A stretch of 44,166 bases of DNA, taken from positions 1-44,166 of the forward strand of contig NZ_VLNV01000013.1 in assembly GCF_009765215.1 (NCBI RefSeq), given 5' to 3'. The DNA comes from Lysobacter prati. Lineage in GTDB: Bacteria > Pseudomonadota > Gammaproteobacteria > Xanthomonadales > Xanthomonadaceae. Shown in pieces: positions 1-9,716 of the stretch. A model generated the notes under the pieces. It did no database searches and was not told where the DNA came from. It saw only the letters and a list, made by a program, of their open reading frames with translations. Each line of letters starts with the position of its first letter. Within the stretch, counting starts at the first letter, position 1. A program made the translations under genes and the position numbers.

Positions 1-58
1 GAGCGAAGCGGAGGTTCGCGGAATACACCCCACCTCCTCCCCCACTGACCACGCAAAG

Positions 59-86
59 CAAACGGGCCGCATAAGCGGCCCGTTTG
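59..86 (-). terminator. Hairpin terminator after aqpZ
   Basis: A perfect 12-bp inverted repeat (arms 59-70 and 75-86, loop of four bases) lies 20 bases beyond the aqpZ stop codon. The arms have AT-rich outer ends but there is no long T run. The structure is symmetric, so it could also end a gene that enters from the left edge. Confidence 0.7.
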
Positions 87-106
87 CCTTCGACCCAAAC
101 CAAGTC

Positions 107-826
107 TCAGCGCCGGTCGTCGTCACCCAGCCAGCGATAGATCACGCCGCCAAGCAGTCCGCCCGCGATCGGAGCGACCCAGAACAGCCAAAGCTGCGAC
201 ATCGCGGTTGCGCCGGCGAACACCGCCACACCAGTGGATCGCGCCGGATTCACCGAAGTGTTGGTGACCGGGATGCTGATCAGATGGATCAAGGTCAGCG
301 CCAGGCCAATCGCGAGAGGGCCGAAGCCAGCCGGCGCACGCGGATGGGTCGCACCGAGAATCACCACCAGGAACATCGCCGTCATCACGATCTCACACAG
401 GAACGCCGCGGCGATCGAATAACCGCCCGGCGAATGCGAACCGTAACCGTTGCTGGCGAATGCACCCGCCGAATTGGGATCGACCGCGAACGTGGCCGTG
501 CCGCTGGCGATCTGCCAGAGAATGAAACCGGCGAACAGACCGCCGAGCACCTGCGCAATGATGTAGGGAAGAAGATCACGAGCCGGGAAGCGACCGCCGG
601 CCCACAGACCGAAGCTCACTGCCGGATTGAAGTGACCGCCGGAGATGTGCCCGAGCGCGTAGGCGCCGGTCAGCACCGTCAGGCCGAATGCGAGCGCAAC
701 GCCGAGGAACCCGATACCCAACGGATTGCCATCACCGCCGAAATTGGCCGCCAGCACCGCGCTGCCGCAACCGCCCAGTACCAGCCAGAACGTGCCGATG
801 AACTCTGCCCCGAGACGCTTGATCAT
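107..826 (-). CDS. aqpZ: Aquaporin Z, water channel
   Basis: This is a 239-residue inner-membrane water channel of the MIP family. Six hydrophobic helices are evident, and both pore half-helices carry the NPA signature (GHFNPAV near residue 67 and SVNPARS near residue 193). The selectivity-filter residues H181, T190 and R196 have the same spacing as H174, T183 and R189 of E. coli AqpZ, which marks a water pore rather than a glycerol facilitator. The ATG at 826 is chosen because a GGAGG sits just upstream and the protein begins with the usual [13 protein letters not shown]; a longer reading frame upstream lacks family similarity. It stands alone on the minus strand. Confidence 0.95.
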   Translation of the reverse strand: MIKRLGAEFIGTFWLVLGGCGSAVLAANFGGDGNPLGIGFLGVALAFGLTVLTGAYALGHISGGHFNPAVSFGLWAGGRFPARDLLPYIIAQVLGGLFAGFILWQIASGTATFAVDPNSAGAFASNGYGSHSPGGYSIAAAFLCEIVMTAMFLVVILGATHPRAPAGFGPLAIGLALTLIHLISIPVTNTSVNPARSTGVAVFAGATAMSQLWLFWVAPIAGGLLGGVIYRWLGDDDRR

Positions 827-1131
827 GCTGCCTCCAGTTCCTTCCTTTCGAAGTGACGGAAGCCCGGGCCGACCTGCCAACCTTCCGCCCGGGCGGTGCT
901 GATGCAGTGGATGCACCCAGCCGCTAGGCGGGGCCGGCCCATCTTAGGAGGCGGCTGTAGAGCCGGAGTGATGTCGAACGATGCGGGTGGCAGTCAGGTC
1001 GGCGGCCGATGATCCGCGCCGAAGTGTCGGCAGGCACGCCAGGTCGTCAGCAGGCTGGCTCGCCTGTTGGTACTGCGTCGGTACACACACGCGCCCGCGA
1101 GCCGCGGCCAGGCCGCGGCATTCACTGTTGC
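827..1131. other. Intergenic region without a gene
   Basis: These 305 bases hold the leader of aqpZ and the downstream side of the next minus-strand gene. Short reading frames here show no family similarity or ribosome site. A GC-rich inverted repeat in the aqpZ leader (the same eight-base palindrome twice, near 870-900) and the hairpin at 1101-1119 are the only structures I see. No convincing promoter could be picked. Confidence 0.6.
1101..1119 (-). terminator. GC-rich hairpin downstream of the exported protein gene
   Basis: The octamer GCCGCGGC occurs twice around a three-base loop, 13 bases past the stop codon of the minus-strand gene. It has no T run, so it is only a possible terminator or transcript-end stabiliser. 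Confidence 0.35.
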
Positions 1132-1587
1132 TTACTTGCTGCTCAGCCGCGTTGCCGGAAACCGGATCGACTGCGCCAGCATGATCGAATTGCCCAGCTG
1201 TGCATCGTTTGCCTGCAGCCAGATGTGCGCGGTGCGACCGTCCGGCAACTCGATCAGCGTTTCACGTACCTGCATGTCGGGCTTGATCGCGACCTCGCCC
1301 TTGTACCAGTACATGGTCTGCCCATCGATCATCCCGGCTTCGGCGCGATTGCCGCGCTTGGGCGAGAACGGTGACTTCGACGAGATATACAAGCCGAACG
1401 CTTCCGAGCCGTCCTCACGCAGCGCCCGACAGAAGTCGGCTCCGCCGCTGCCCTTGTATTCCCAGATCAGCCCCGAGCTTGCGGGCAGTTGCGGACACGT
1501 CCCCTGGTCCTGTGCCTGTGCGTTCGCCGCGAACATGAGCCCGGCGAGCACGGGCAAGGCCGACATACGCCATGCCGTCGTTTTCAC
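1132..1587 (-). CDS. Hypothetical exported protein
   Basis: I do not recognise this 151-residue protein. It has a clear Sec signal peptide: basic start, hydrophobic stretch to about residue 22, then AQA-Q for cleavage after residue 25. The mature part is about 126 residues with two cysteines (CPQLP and DFCRAL), which could form a disulfide in the periplasm. A GTG start at 1587 is used because it follows a GGGGG ribosome site at good spacing. The gene stands alone, with a sigma-70-type promoter and a palindrome upstream (1659-1724), so it is probably individually regulated. No function is proposed. Confidence 0.8.
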   Translation of the reverse strand: MKTTAWRMSALPVLAGLMFAANAQAQDQGTCPQLPASSGLIWEYKGSGGADFCRALREDGSEAFGLYISSKSPFSPKRGNRAEAGMIDGQTMYWYKGEVAIKPDMQVRETLIELPDGRTAHIWLQANDAQLGNSIMLAQSIRFPATRLSSK

Positions 1588-1658
1588 GACTAACCCCCTG
1601 TGGTCAATTGCCTAACAGCCCCTAACCCCGAAAAATGCACCCTAGACGCCAGACCGGG

Positions 1659-1677
1659 TTGATCAAAACGTGATCAA
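1659..1677 (-). promoter_or_regulatory. Operator-like palindrome TTGATCA-N5-TGATCAA
   Basis: A perfect 7-bp inverted repeat with a five-base centre lies about 70 bases before the start of the exported protein gene, just downstream of the predicted transcription start. It could bind a dimeric repressor, or form a hairpin in the leader RNA. The regulator is unknown. Confidence 0.45.
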
Positions 1678-1695
1678 GTTGCCCGATCTGGACCG

Positions 1696-1724
1696 AACAT
1701 AGTCCAGAAAACGGCACTTGACAA
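1696..1724 (-). promoter_or_regulatory. Sigma-70 promoter of the exported protein gene
   Basis: On the minus strand TTGTCA (1724-1719) is followed after exactly 17 bases by TATGTT (1701-1696). This places transcription start near 1689 and gives a leader of about 100 bases to the GTG at 1587. Confidence 0.55.
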
Positions 1725-1830
1725 ATAACGTTGCTTAATAGGCGGGTAGCCGGGCTTATGGATCGGCACATCCGGGGGTGGCCCGGTCCCGAAGGGGCCG
1801 GATGTTGGGGGCAAGGGCTCCCGGGAGGCC

Positions 1831-2691
1831 TCAGCGATCGGGCAGGGGGATGAACTCGTCGTCGCCCGGCACCTTGCCGAAGCGTCCCTCCAGCCAATCC
1901 TGCTTGGCCTGCTCGATCCGCTCCTTCGAGCTGGACACGAAGTTCCACCACATGTGGCGGGGGGCGTCCAGCGGCTCTCCGCCCAACAACATCGCCTTGA
2001 CCGGGGTACGCGCCCGCAGCTTCGGCCGGGTGCCGGGGTCGAGCACGACCAGGTGCATCGCCGGGATATCGACGCCGTCGAGCTGGGCGTCGCCCTCCAG
2101 CACATACAGCGCCCGCTCGGCATGGCCGTCTTCGAGCGGCAGCTCGGCATCGGCGTCCAGGTCGATGGCGACATACAGCGTTCCGCTGCAGACCTTCACC
2201 GGCGATTCCTCGCCGAAGCCACGGCCGGCGACCACGCGCAGCCAGCTGCCATTGCGGCGCTGCTGCGGCAGGGTCGCGGCCGGGTGGTGGAAGAAGCCCG
2301 GAGCGGCTTCCTCGTCCGAGCGTGGCAGCGCAACCCAGGTCTGCATTCCGTGCAGAGGATGCTCGTGTTCACGCAGCGTCGGCGGCGTGCGCTCGGAGTG
2401 GGCGATGCCGCGGCCAGCCGTCATCCAGTTGACGTCGCCTGGATTGATGTCCTGGTAGCTGCCAAGCGTGTCGCGGTGCGTGATCGAGCCCGACCACAGG
2501 AAGGTCACCGTGGCCAGGCCGATATGCGGGTGCGGACGCACGTCGATGCCGCGACCGGGTTCGAACACCGCCGGGCCCATGTGGTCGACGAACACGAACG
2601 GGCCGACCGATCGCGCCTGGATGCTGGGCACGGCGCGCCGCACCTGGAATCCGCCGAGGTCGTGTACGCGCGGTGAAACGATCGTGGTCAT
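1831..2691 (-). CDS. Pirin family protein
   Basis: This is a 286-residue bicupin of the pirin family. The N-terminal cupin keeps the metal ligands H54, H56, H98 and E100 (HPHIG and GRGIAHSE), matching the pattern of human pirin H56/H58/H101/E103. A pirin C-terminal domain follows, so the length is normal. Bacterial members include quercetin 2,3-dioxygenases and redox-responsive regulators, and the exact substrate cannot be read from sequence. The ATG at 2691 follows GAGGAAC. The gene is last in a minus-strand series from mfd, 98 bases after the small lipoprotein, and may be read partly from that transcript. Confidence 0.92.
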   Translation of the reverse strand: MTTIVSPRVHDLGGFQVRRAVPSIQARSVGPFVFVDHMGPAVFEPGRGIDVRPHPHIGLATVTFLWSGSITHRDTLGSYQDINPGDVNWMTAGRGIAHSERTPPTLREHEHPLHGMQTWVALPRSDEEAAPGFFHHPAATLPQQRRNGSWLRVVAGRGFGEESPVKVCSGTLYVAIDLDADAELPLEDGHAERALYVLEGDAQLDGVDIPAMHLVVLDPGTRPKLRARTPVKAMLLGGEPLDAPRHMWWNFVSSSKERIEQAKQDWLEGRFGKVPGDDEFIPLPDR

Positions 2692-2790
2692 GTCGGTTCC
2701 TCGTCGTGACTGGTGCGGCGCTCAGCTTGGCATGCCATCGCTGGCGGCTGCGTTGCTTTGGATGAAACAGCCCGTTACGGCCGGCGAACG

Positions 2791-3192
2791 CTAGTTTCCG
2801 CCGCCTGCGTCGGCTTGCAGCCGCAGCGTGGCGGCCGGTGCGGCACCGTGCTCGAGGCCGACAAGGGTGAGCGCCCATGGCCCCATCGGTTGCGGCGCCG
2901 GTTTAGCGCTGTGCATCACGACGTCGACCGGATTGCCCGCCTGTTCGAATACCAGCTTCACCTCAGCGTCGCCGGCCCACACGCACTGCACCGTGGGCGG
3001 GCAGCGCGAATCGTTGGCCACGCCCACGTAACGCAGTGATGCCTGCCCGGGCAGCATCGCCCGCTCGCCCGGCCGCAGGGTGAAGTCCTGGTTGGCGGAT
3101 ACCTGGATGGCGTCGCGCACCGGGCTGCTGCAGCCGGCGCAGGCGGCCAGGATCAGCGCGACGGAGGCGAGCGATCTTGTCAGTTGGCTCAT
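2791..3192 (-). CDS. Small predicted outer-membrane lipoprotein
   Basis: This 133-residue protein begins with a short basic, hydrophobic signal ending in the lipobox LAAC, giving lipidation at C18. The mature chain is mostly beta-like. It contains a CPPTVQCVWAGDAEV segment whose two cysteines (C64, C70) could form a local disulfide. I recognise no characterised family. The start at 3192 is fixed by the signal peptide; the frame stays open far upstream, but that part is a shadow of the neighbouring gene. It lies 74 bases after the histidine phosphatase gene, so co-transcription is likely. Confidence 0.82.
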   Translation of the reverse strand: MSQLTRSLASVALILAACAGCSSPVRDAIQVSANQDFTLRPGERAMLPGQASLRYVGVANDSRCPPTVQCVWAGDAEVKLVFEQAGNPVDVVMHSAKPAPQPMGPWALTLVGLEHGAAPAATLRLQADAGGGN

Positions 3193-3266
3193 GGCGGCGA
3201 TTGTAAACGGCGATGTGAAACGGTCGTGCAGGGCCCGGTCTCGAGTCGTGCCACCACGCGGAACCG

Positions 3267-3767
3267 TTACTGCCGGCCTTCTTCCAGTGTCGCCTGGCCC
3301 TGTGCATTGATGCGCACCGTCGTCAGCCGGTCGTACTCGGTCTCGCTCATCTCTGCCACCGCGCAGCTGCACAATGCCGATGCAATGCCGGGAATGGTGT
3401 TGCTGTGGCCGACCACCAGCACGCTTTGCCCGGCGTGCTCGCGCTTGAGTCGTGCGGAAAAATCGGCTGCGGATTCCTTGGCGTCGTAGGTGATCACCGT
3501 CAGCTGGTGTCCGCGCGCGGTCGGTGCCGCGGTCTGCTGCGTACGGCGGAAGCCGGTCGAATAGACGGCATTCAACGGCACGTCGGCCAGCCGCACCGCC
3601 AGTGCATCGGCGCGGGCCAGGCCGGCCGGGGTCAGCTCGGGGTCCTTGGAGCCGTCGGGCACTTTCTCGGCATGACGCACCAGGATGAAGGTGGTCGCCG
3701 GCGGCGGCGTGGTCACGCAACCGCCGAGCAGGGTGAGGGCAAGCAGCAAGGGCAGGGCGAGCTTCAT
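3267..3767 (-). CDS. Histidine phosphatase family lipoprotein
   Basis: This is a 166-residue phosphoglycerate-mutase-like phosphatase. After the signal peptide and lipobox LGGC (lipidation at C17) comes the catalytic motif VRHAEK with R31 and phospho-acceptor H32. The second conserved histidine is in VLVVGHSNTIPG. The size matches small SixA-like histidine phosphatases, but the lipid anchor places it at the periplasmic face of the envelope, so a phosphohistidine-protein substrate as for SixA is unlikely. The natural substrate is unknown. It sits 67 bases downstream of mfd on the same strand. The start is set by the signal peptide. Confidence 0.88.
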   Translation of the reverse strand: MKLALPLLLALTLLGGCVTTPPPATTFILVRHAEKVPDGSKDPELTPAGLARADALAVRLADVPLNAVYSTGFRRTQQTAAPTARGHQLTVITYDAKESAADFSARLKREHAGQSVLVVGHSNTIPGIASALCSCAVAEMSETEYDRLTTVRINAQGQATLEEGRQ

Positions 3768-3834
3768 CGTGCGTTCCGCGCATTGGAATGCGCGCACGAT
3801 AACCCGCCATGTGCCGCCATGCCCGGGACTCCCG

Positions 3835-6800
3835 TCATGCCGGTTGCAATGCCGTGACCATGCCGCGTGCCGCAAGCAACCGCGACTGCGCATCGGGCAG
3901 ATCCAGCGTCATGCGCAGCTTGTCCGGGCCGTCCATGCGATAGAGCTTCGGTTGGCCCTGGATGAGCCGGATGATCGCCATCGGATCGACGTTGGGCTTC
4001 TCGACGAACTGCACGCGCCCGCCCTTCTCGCCCAGGTCGAGCTTGCGGATGCCCAGCGCAGTCGCGCGCTGCTTGAGCTCGGCAATGGCAAACAGATGCT
4101 TGGCCGCGTCGGGCAACAGGCCGAAGCGGTCGATCATCTCCACCTGCAGTTCGCGCAGCTCGTCGGCGTCACGGGCACCGCTTATGCGCTTGTACAACGT
4201 CAGGCGGGTGTGCACATCGGGCAGGTAGTCGTCAGGGATCAGCGCCGGCACATGCAGTTCGACGTCCGCGCCGCGGGCCTGGCTGCCGTCGACATCGGGC
4301 AGCTCGCCGCGCTTGATCGAGCGCACCGCGCGTTCGAGCAGCTCGGTATAAAGGCTGAAGCCGACCTCGGCCATCTGTCCGCTTTGTTCCTCGCCGAGCA
4401 GCTCGCCGGCGCCACGGATCTCGAGATCGTGCGTGGCGAGGGTGAAGCCGGCGCCGAGTTCGTCCATCGCCGCGATCGCATCCAGGCGCTTGCGCGCATC
4501 GGCCGTGATCGACTTCTTGTCCGGCACCACCAGGTAGGCGTAGGCACGGTGGTGGGAACGGCCGACGCGGCCACGCAGCTGGTGCAACTGCGCCAGGCCG
4601 AACTTGTCGGCGCGGTTCATGATGATGGTGTTGGCGTTGGGGATGTCGATGCCCGATTCGATGATCGTCGTCGACAGCAGCACGTTGAAGCGCTGCTTGT
4701 GGAAGTCGAGCATCACCCGTTCCAGTTCGCGCTCGGGCATCTGGCCGTGGGCGACGCCGATGCGCGCCTCCGGCACCAGTTCCTCCAGCTGGCGCTGCAT
4801 GCGGCCGATGCTCTCGACGTCGTTGTGCAGGAAATACACCTGGCCGCCGCGCGAGAGTTCGCGCTGGAACGCTTCGCGCAACTGCGCGTCATCCCACGGC
4901 ACGACGAACGTCTGCACCGCCAGGCGATGCGCCGGCGGCGTGGCGATGATCGACAGGTCGCGCAGGCCGGCCATGGCCATGTTGAGCGTGCGCGGAATGG
5001 GTGTGGCGGTCATCGTCAGCAGGTGGACGTTGGCGCGCAGCGCCTTCAGCGCCTCCTTCTGGCGCACGCCGAAGCGCTGCTCCTCGTCGACGATCACCGC
5101 GCCCAGGTCCTTGAAGCGCACGTCCGGCTGCAGCAGGCGATGGGTGCCGACGACGACGTCGATCTTGCCCTCGGCCACCTTCTCCAGCTCGGCCTTGATC
5201 TCCTTGGCGGTCTTGAAGCGCGACAACACCTCGACCTTGAGCGGCCAGTCGGCGAAGCGGTCGCGCATGGTGCGGTAGTGCTGCTCGGCCAGCAGCGTGG
5301 TCGGCACCAGCACCGCGACCTGCTTGCCGGCGGCAGCGGCGACGAAGGCCGCGCGCACCGCGACCTCGGTCTTGCCGAAGCCGACGTCGCCGCAGATCAC
5401 GCGGTCCATGGGCTGGCTCGAGCCCAGGTCGCGGATCACCGCTTCGATCGCCGAATGCTGGTCGGGCGTTTCCTCGAACGGGAATGCGGCCGCGAACGGC
5501 TCGTACATGCTGCGGTCGATGTCGATGGCAAGACCCGCGCGGGCCCGGCGCTTGGCCTGTATTTCGAGCAGTTCGGCGGCGACATCGCGGACTTTCTCGG
5601 CGGCCTTGCGCTTGGCCTTGGTCCACTGCTCGCCACCGAGCGAATGCAGCGGCGCGGTTTCGTCGGAGGCGCCGGAGTAGCGATTGATCAGGTGCAGTTG
5701 CGCGACCGGTACGTACAGCCGGTCGCCCTTGGCGTACTCGATCTCCAGGTACTCGCCCGGCAGGCCACCGGCTTCGAGCGTGATCAGGCCGCGGTAGCGA
5801 CCGACACCGTGGTCCTCATGGACGATCGGCGCGCCTTCGCTGAGTTCGCCCAGGTCGCGGATGATCGCTTCGGGTTCGCGGCCGACGCGGCGGCGGCGCC
5901 GCGGCTGGCTGGCGCGCTCCGGGAATAACTGGCGCTCGGTGAGCACCGCGATCGCGGGCTCGCTGATGGCGAAACCGTCGTCGAGCGGCGCTACAGCGAT
6001 TGCAAAGCGGCTATGCCCCTGCGGAGGCGCGAACGCTGCCCAACCCGTCACGACATCGGGCCTCAGGTCCGCTGCCTGCAACAACTCCAACAGCGCTTCG
6101 CGCCGACCGGCCGAATCGGCCGCGATCAACACGCGTCCGGGGTAGCTGCCAAGGAACGATTTGAGCGCATCGGCGGGCGCGTGGTCGCGCGCAGCAATCG
6201 GCAATGCCGGTGCCGGCTGGTCGCCCAAGGCTTGCGCGCGGTCGCGCTGCGGATGACCTTCGCCGCAGACCTCGACGCGGTTGCCTTCGTTGAGACGCTC
6301 GCGCAGCGCATTCGGCGCCAGGTACAGCGCGTCTGGCGGCAGCAGGGGCCGCTCAAGATCGTGGCGACGCTGTTCGTAGCGCTCGCCGGTATTGGTCCAG
6401 AACTGCTCGGCCGCCTCGAAGGCGCCGTCGCCGATCACCGGCAGCATGTCGCCGTCGAGGTAGTCGAACAGCGTCGCGGTCTTGTCGAAGAACAGTGGCA
6501 GGTAGTACTCGATGCCGGGCGGCGTGAGACCGGCCTTGAGGTCCTGGTAGAGCGCGCTGCGGCGCGTGTCGAGATCGAAGCGGTCGCGCAGGGCGTCGAG
6601 CGCGCGCTTGAGCGAGGCGTCATCGAGCGGCACTTCGCGACCGGGCAGCAGGTGCACCGCATCGATCTTGTCGAGCGAGCGCTGCGACTCCGGGTCGAAG
6701 GCGCGGATGGTGTCGATCTCGTCGTCGAGCAGCTCGACGCGGAACGGCTGCTCGGCGCCCATCGGATAGACATCGAGCAGGCCGCCGCGCACGGCGAAGT

Positions 6801-7302
6801 CGCCCGGGTCGAGCACCTGCGGCACATGGCGGTAGCCGGCCGATTCGAGTCGGCGCTTTTCCGCGTCGAGGTCCAGGCGTTGGCCCAGCTTCACGTCGAA
6901 GCTGCCGCCGACGATGTGCTTGAGCGGTGCCAGGCGCTGCAGCAGGGTCTGTATCGGCACGATCACGATGCCGCGCTTGAGCGTCGGCAAGCGATGCAGC
7001 GCCGACAGGCGCTGACTGACGATGTCCGGGTGCGGGCTGAAGATGTCGTAGGGCAGGGTTTCCCAATCCGGGAAGGTCAGCACCGGCACTTCCGTCTGTC
7101 CGGCCAGCAGCGTTTGCAGGTCGGACTCGAGCTGGTGCGCGGTCTGGTTGTCGCGTGCGACCGCGAGCACCGGGCCCGCGTGCGCGCTTGCCGCCGAAGC
7201 AATGTGGAAGGCCAGCGCGGAAGGCGATGCCGGCGCGCGCCACCAGGCGCGCTGCTGTCCGGCCTTGGGCAAGGGCGGAGTGGGGAAATCGGACTTCGGC
7301 AT
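3835..7302 (-). CDS. mfd: Transcription-repair coupling factor Mfd
   Basis: Mfd removes RNA polymerase stalled at DNA damage and recruits UvrA. The 1155-residue length is normal. The N-terminal half carries the UvrB-like damage-recognition module and the RNA-polymerase interaction domain ([16 protein letters not shown] region). The superfamily-2 motor follows, with Walker A GDVGFGKT near residue 636, the DEEQ box near 737 (VDEEQRFGV), and helicase motifs through QLRGRVGRS. The TRG translocation region and C-terminal regulatory domain follow. It is the first gene of a minus-strand run with the two lipoproteins and pirin. The ATG at 7302 begins [16 protein letters not shown] and I see no better start. 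Confidence 0.98.
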   Translation of the reverse strand: MPKSDFPTPPLPKAGQQRAWWRAPASPSALAFHIASAASAHAGPVLAVARDNQTAHQLESDLQTLLAGQTEVPVLTFPDWETLPYDIFSPHPDIVSQRLSALHRLPTLKRGIVIVPIQTLLQRLAPLKHIVGGSFDVKLGQRLDLDAEKRRLESAGYRHVPQVLDPGDFAVRGGLLDVYPMGAEQPFRVELLDDEIDTIRAFDPESQRSLDKIDAVHLLPGREVPLDDASLKRALDALRDRFDLDTRRSALYQDLKAGLTPPGIEYYLPLFFDKTATLFDYLDGDMLPVIGDGAFEAAEQFWTNTGERYEQRRHDLERPLLPPDALYLAPNALRERLNEGNRVEVCGEGHPQRDRAQALGDQPAPALPIAARDHAPADALKSFLGSYPGRVLIAADSAGRREALLELLQAADLRPDVVTGWAAFAPPQGHSRFAIAVAPLDDGFAISEPAIAVLTERQLFPERASQPRRRRRVGREPEAIIRDLGELSEGAPIVHEDHGVGRYRGLITLEAGGLPGEYLEIEYAKGDRLYVPVAQLHLINRYSGASDETAPLHSLGGEQWTKAKRKAAEKVRDVAAELLEIQAKRRARAGLAIDIDRSMYEPFAAAFPFEETPDQHSAIEAVIRDLGSSQPMDRVICGDVGFGKTEVAVRAAFVAAAAGKQVAVLVPTTLLAEQHYRTMRDRFADWPLKVEVLSRFKTAKEIKAELEKVAEGKIDVVVGTHRLLQPDVRFKDLGAVIVDEEQRFGVRQKEALKALRANVHLLTMTATPIPRTLNMAMAGLRDLSIIATPPAHRLAVQTFVVPWDDAQLREAFQRELSRGGQVYFLHNDVESIGRMQRQLEELVPEARIGVAHGQMPERELERVMLDFHKQRFNVLLSTTIIESGIDIPNANTIIMNRADKFGLAQLHQLRGRVGRSHHRAYAYLVVPDKKSITADARKRLDAIAAMDELGAGFTLATHDLEIRGAGELLGEEQSGQMAEVGFSLYTELLERAVRSIKRGELPDVDGSQARGADVELHVPALIPDDYLPDVHTRLTLYKRISGARDADELRELQVEMIDRFGLLPDAAKHLFAIAELKQRATALGIRKLDLGEKGGRVQFVEKPNVDPMAIIRLIQGQPKLYRMDGPDKLRMTLDLPDAQSRLLAARGMVTALQPA

Positions 7303-7459
7303 CGGGGGATCTCTACCGGTATTTCAAGCGGGAAAACGAATGCAGCGCCGGCAGCCATCGCCGCCAGCGCAAAGAGGCTGCATTTTACGTGAGTGGGGCG
7401 GTGAGGGCCGGAACGCCGGGCCTGGACCGCAGCGTTCCACCGGGCGCGTCAAATATCGC

Positions 7460-7488
7460 TTGCAAGTAGATAGCGCGCTATATAAAAT
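7460..7488 (+). promoter_or_regulatory. ohrR promoter with embedded OhrR operator
   Basis: TTGCAA (7460-7465), a 17-base spacer and TAAAAT (7483-7488) form a good sigma-70 promoter. The spacer contains the perfect palindrome ATAGCGCGCTAT (7470-7481), resembling GCGC-centred sites bound by OhrR-type repressors. A repressor bound there would cover both promoter boxes. The predicted start site falls on the A of the ATG at 7496. Confidence 0.6.
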
Positions 7489-7495
7489 GCGCAGC

Positions 7496-7975
7496 ATGAA
7501 GACCGCCGCCACCAAAGGATCTCGGACCAAGGCGCCAGCGGCCAAGGCGCCGCAGACGCTCGACGAGCAGCTGTGCTTCGCCCTGTACTCGACCGGGCTG
7601 GCGCTGAACAAGGTCTACCGCAAGCTGCTCGGGCCGCTCGGCCTGACCTACCCGCAGTACCTGGCGATGCTGGTGCTGTGGGAGCGCGACCAGATCACGG
7701 TCAGCGAGATCGGTGAGCGCCTGTTCCTGGACTCGGCCACGCTGACGCCGCTGCTCAAGCGGATGCAGGCCGCCGGCCTCATCACACGCACCCGCGCGCT
7801 CGACGACGAGCGCCAGGTCATCATCGCGTTGACCCAGGAAGGGCGCGCCCTCAAGGCCAAGGCACGAACGGTGCCGGCCGACCTGGTCTGCGCGGCGGAG
7901 TGTTCGATCGACGAAATGGTGTCGCTCAAGCGCCAGCTCGAATCCCTGCGCGGGAGCCTGGCGAAGAACGCATGA
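7496..7975 (+). CDS. ohrR: Organic-hydroperoxide-sensing repressor OhrR (MarR family)
   Basis: This 159-residue MarR-family winged-helix repressor senses organic hydroperoxides. The peroxidatic cysteine is C27 (EQLCFALY). C132 lies 105 residues later, the same spacing as C22 and C127 in Xanthomonas OhrR, so it should be a two-cysteine sensor. Y41 and Y52 match the tyrosines that contact the reactive cysteine. The recognition helix region is [16 protein letters not shown], followed by the wing with DERQV. ATG 7496 is preferred over the in-frame ATG 7487, which lies inside the -10 box. No ribosome site precedes either, in line with a leaderless mRNA. ohr follows 104 bases downstream. Confidence 0.93.
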   Translation: MKTAATKGSRTKAPAAKAPQTLDEQLCFALYSTGLALNKVYRKLLGPLGLTYPQYLAMLVLWERDQITVSEIGERLFLDSATLTPLLKRMQAAGLITRTRALDDERQVIIALTQEGRALKAKARTVPADLVCAAECSIDEMVSLKRQLESLRGSLAKNA

Positions 7976-8079
7976 GCGCCCGCACTTCTGACACATGCAT
8001 CGCGCACGATCAACTATCGCACTAGTCACAACACCGCCGGCAACGGCACATCCCCGCAAGCCCCCACAGGAGTCATCCC

Positions 8080-8505
8080 ATGTCCCTCGACAAAGTCCTC
8101 TACACCGCCCATGCCACCGTCACCGGCGGCCGCGACGGTCGCGCCGTCTCGTCCGACAACGTGCTCGACGTCAAGCTCACCACGCCGCGTGAACTCGGTG
8201 GCGCTGGCGGCGACGGCACCAATCCGGAGCAGCTGTTCGCAGCGGGCTACTCGGCCTGCTTCATCGGCGCACTGAAGGTCGTCGCCTCGCGCGAGAAGAT
8301 CGCTTTCCCGGCTGACGCCAGCATCGAAGGCAATGTCGGCATCGGCCCGGTCGGCCAGGCCTTCGGCATCCAGGCCGAGCTGAAGATCTCGCTGCCCGGA
8401 CTGTCGCGCGAGCAGGCGGAAGCGCTGGTCGAGAAGGCCCACCAGGTCTGCCCGTACTCGAATGCGACCCGCGGCAACATCGACGTGACCCTGACCATCG
8501 TCTGA
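8080..8505 (+). CDS. ohr: Organic hydroperoxide resistance protein Ohr
   Basis: Ohr is a thiol peroxidase of the OsmC/Ohr fold that reduces fatty-acid and other organic hydroperoxides using lipoyl groups. The 141-residue chain has the two catalytic cysteines C60 (YSACFIGAL) and C124 ([12 protein letters not shown]), plus E50 for the active-site network. Length and motifs are canonical. A CACAGGAG ribosome site precedes the ATG. It follows ohrR on the same strand. The 104-base gap has no clear second copy of the ATAGCGCGCTAT palindrome, so ohr may be read from the ohrR promoter or from a weaker one I could not define. Confidence 0.96.
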   Translation: MSLDKVLYTAHATVTGGRDGRAVSSDNVLDVKLTTPRELGGAGGDGTNPEQLFAAGYSACFIGALKVVASREKIAFPADASIEGNVGIGPVGQAFGIQAELKISLPGLSREQAEALVEKAHQVCPYSNATRGNIDVTLTIV

Positions 8506-8521
8506 TCACGTCCCGCCTTGC

Positions 8522-8547
8522 GCAGGAGCCAGCCCGCTGGCTCCTGC
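8522..8547. terminator. Bidirectional hairpin between ohr and the methyltransferase gene
   Basis: A perfect 12-bp stem (GCAGGAGCCAGC and its complement, two-base loop) sits between the convergent ends of ohr and the methyltransferase gene. It lacks T runs on either side, so it may act as a blocking hairpin or be a REP-like unit. Confidence 0.6.
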
Positions 8548-8561
8548 AGCAACGCGATGAC

Positions 8562-9611
8562 TTACGGGCGCGCTTCCAGCACCAGGTTGAACGGTGTCTG
8601 CGTGGCCCGACGGAAGCGCTTGAATCCGGCTTCCTCCAACACGGCGCGCAATCGCGCCTCTCCGGCCTGCGCCCCGAGCGCCGGCCCGTTGCGCGCCAGC
8701 GATACCGGCACGCAGATCTGCGATGACGCGCCGTAGTAGACGCGACCGACGGGGTTGAGGTTCTCCTCGACGCTGTCGCCGGCGAAGGGTTCGACCAGCA
8801 GGCAGGTGCCGTCGGGCTTGAGTGCGTGCAGTGCATGCCGCGCCGCGCCGACCGGGTCGGCCATGTCGTGCAGGCAGTCGAAGAACGCAATCAGGTCGAA
8901 ATGGTTGCCGCTGTATCCGGTGGCGTCGGCCACTTCGAAATAGGCGTTGTCGACACGCGCCTGGCGGGCGCGCTCACTGGCCACCTCTATTGAACCGGCG
9001 TGGTAGTCGTAGCCAATGAAGCTCGATTTCGGGAATGCCTGCGCCATCAGCGTCGTGCTCGCACCGTGCCCACACCCAACGTCCGCGGCCTTGCCGCCAG
9101 CCTTGAGTTTCTCGAGCACGCCATCGAGCGCCGGTAGCCAGCTGGTGATCAGGTTCGCGTTGTAACCGGCGCGGAAGAAGCGCTCGGTGCCGTGGAACAG
9201 GCACGGGTGGTGCTCACCCCATTCCATGCCCTTGCCGGTGCGGAAATTTTCCTTGGTGCGCTCCAGCGCATGGAACGTCGCCTCGACCAGCGAGTAGGCG
9301 CCGGGCAGATCGACCGGTCCGCCCGGATCGGCCAGGCACAGTGCCTGCTCCGGGCTCAGTGAGTACGTGTTGGCGGCCGCGTCGTATTCGACATAGCCCC
9401 CTGCAGCCTGGTTCCCCAGCCACTCGCGCACGTAGCGCTCGTTGGTATCGGTCTCCGATGCCAGTTGCACCGAGGTCATGGGGCGTTTCGCAAGGGCGCG
9501 ATACAGGCCGAGCTGGTCGCCGACCAGCATCAGCGTGGCGCTCATCGCCGCGCCGAGGTCACCCACGGCGTGGCCCAGGAACTGGTTGAGACGATCTTCA
9601 TTAACGGTCAT
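8562..9611 (-). CDS. Class I SAM-dependent methyltransferase with N-terminal winged helix
   Basis: The 349-residue protein has an N-terminal winged-helix dimerisation region (about 1-95, GLYRALAKRPMTSVQLA...) followed by a Rossmann methyltransferase domain. The SAM-binding motif I is AADVGCGHGAST (near residues 176-186), the acidic end of strand 2 is at GYDYH, and motif IV is IAFFDCLHDM. This architecture resembles Mycobacterium Rv2258c-type and plant O-methyltransferase-like enzymes. The substrate, probably a small molecule, is not predictable. The start at 9611 (MTVNEDRLNQFL) is preferred over a longer frame without similarity. It is transcribed alone, convergent with ohr. Confidence 0.88.
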   Translation of the reverse strand: MTVNEDRLNQFLGHAVGDLGAAMSATLMLVGDQLGLYRALAKRPMTSVQLASETDTNERYVREWLGNQAAGGYVEYDAAANTYSLSPEQALCLADPGGPVDLPGAYSLVEATFHALERTKENFRTGKGMEWGEHHPCLFHGTERFFRAGYNANLITSWLPALDGVLEKLKAGGKAADVGCGHGASTTLMAQAFPKSSFIGYDYHAGSIEVASERARQARVDNAYFEVADATGYSGNHFDLIAFFDCLHDMADPVGAARHALHALKPDGTCLLVEPFAGDSVEENLNPVGRVYYGASSQICVPVSLARNGPALGAQAGEARLRAVLEEAGFKRFRRATQTPFNLVLEARP

Positions 9612-9716
9612 GGCAGGTCCGGAAGGGTGGGGTCCTTCCATGGACGCGCGGCAGCACCCTGCCGCAGGCCCCCCGAGCAAAGATTTGAACGCGGCATCCC
9701 CGTCCTTGCGGACAGG

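Noticed and set aside
3685-5928. A 747-codon open frame on the plus strand opposite mfd
   Set aside because: It is a mirror of a GC-rich gene: low-complexity, rich in R, A, L, Q and H, with no domain and no ribosome site. The minus strand encodes clear Mfd.
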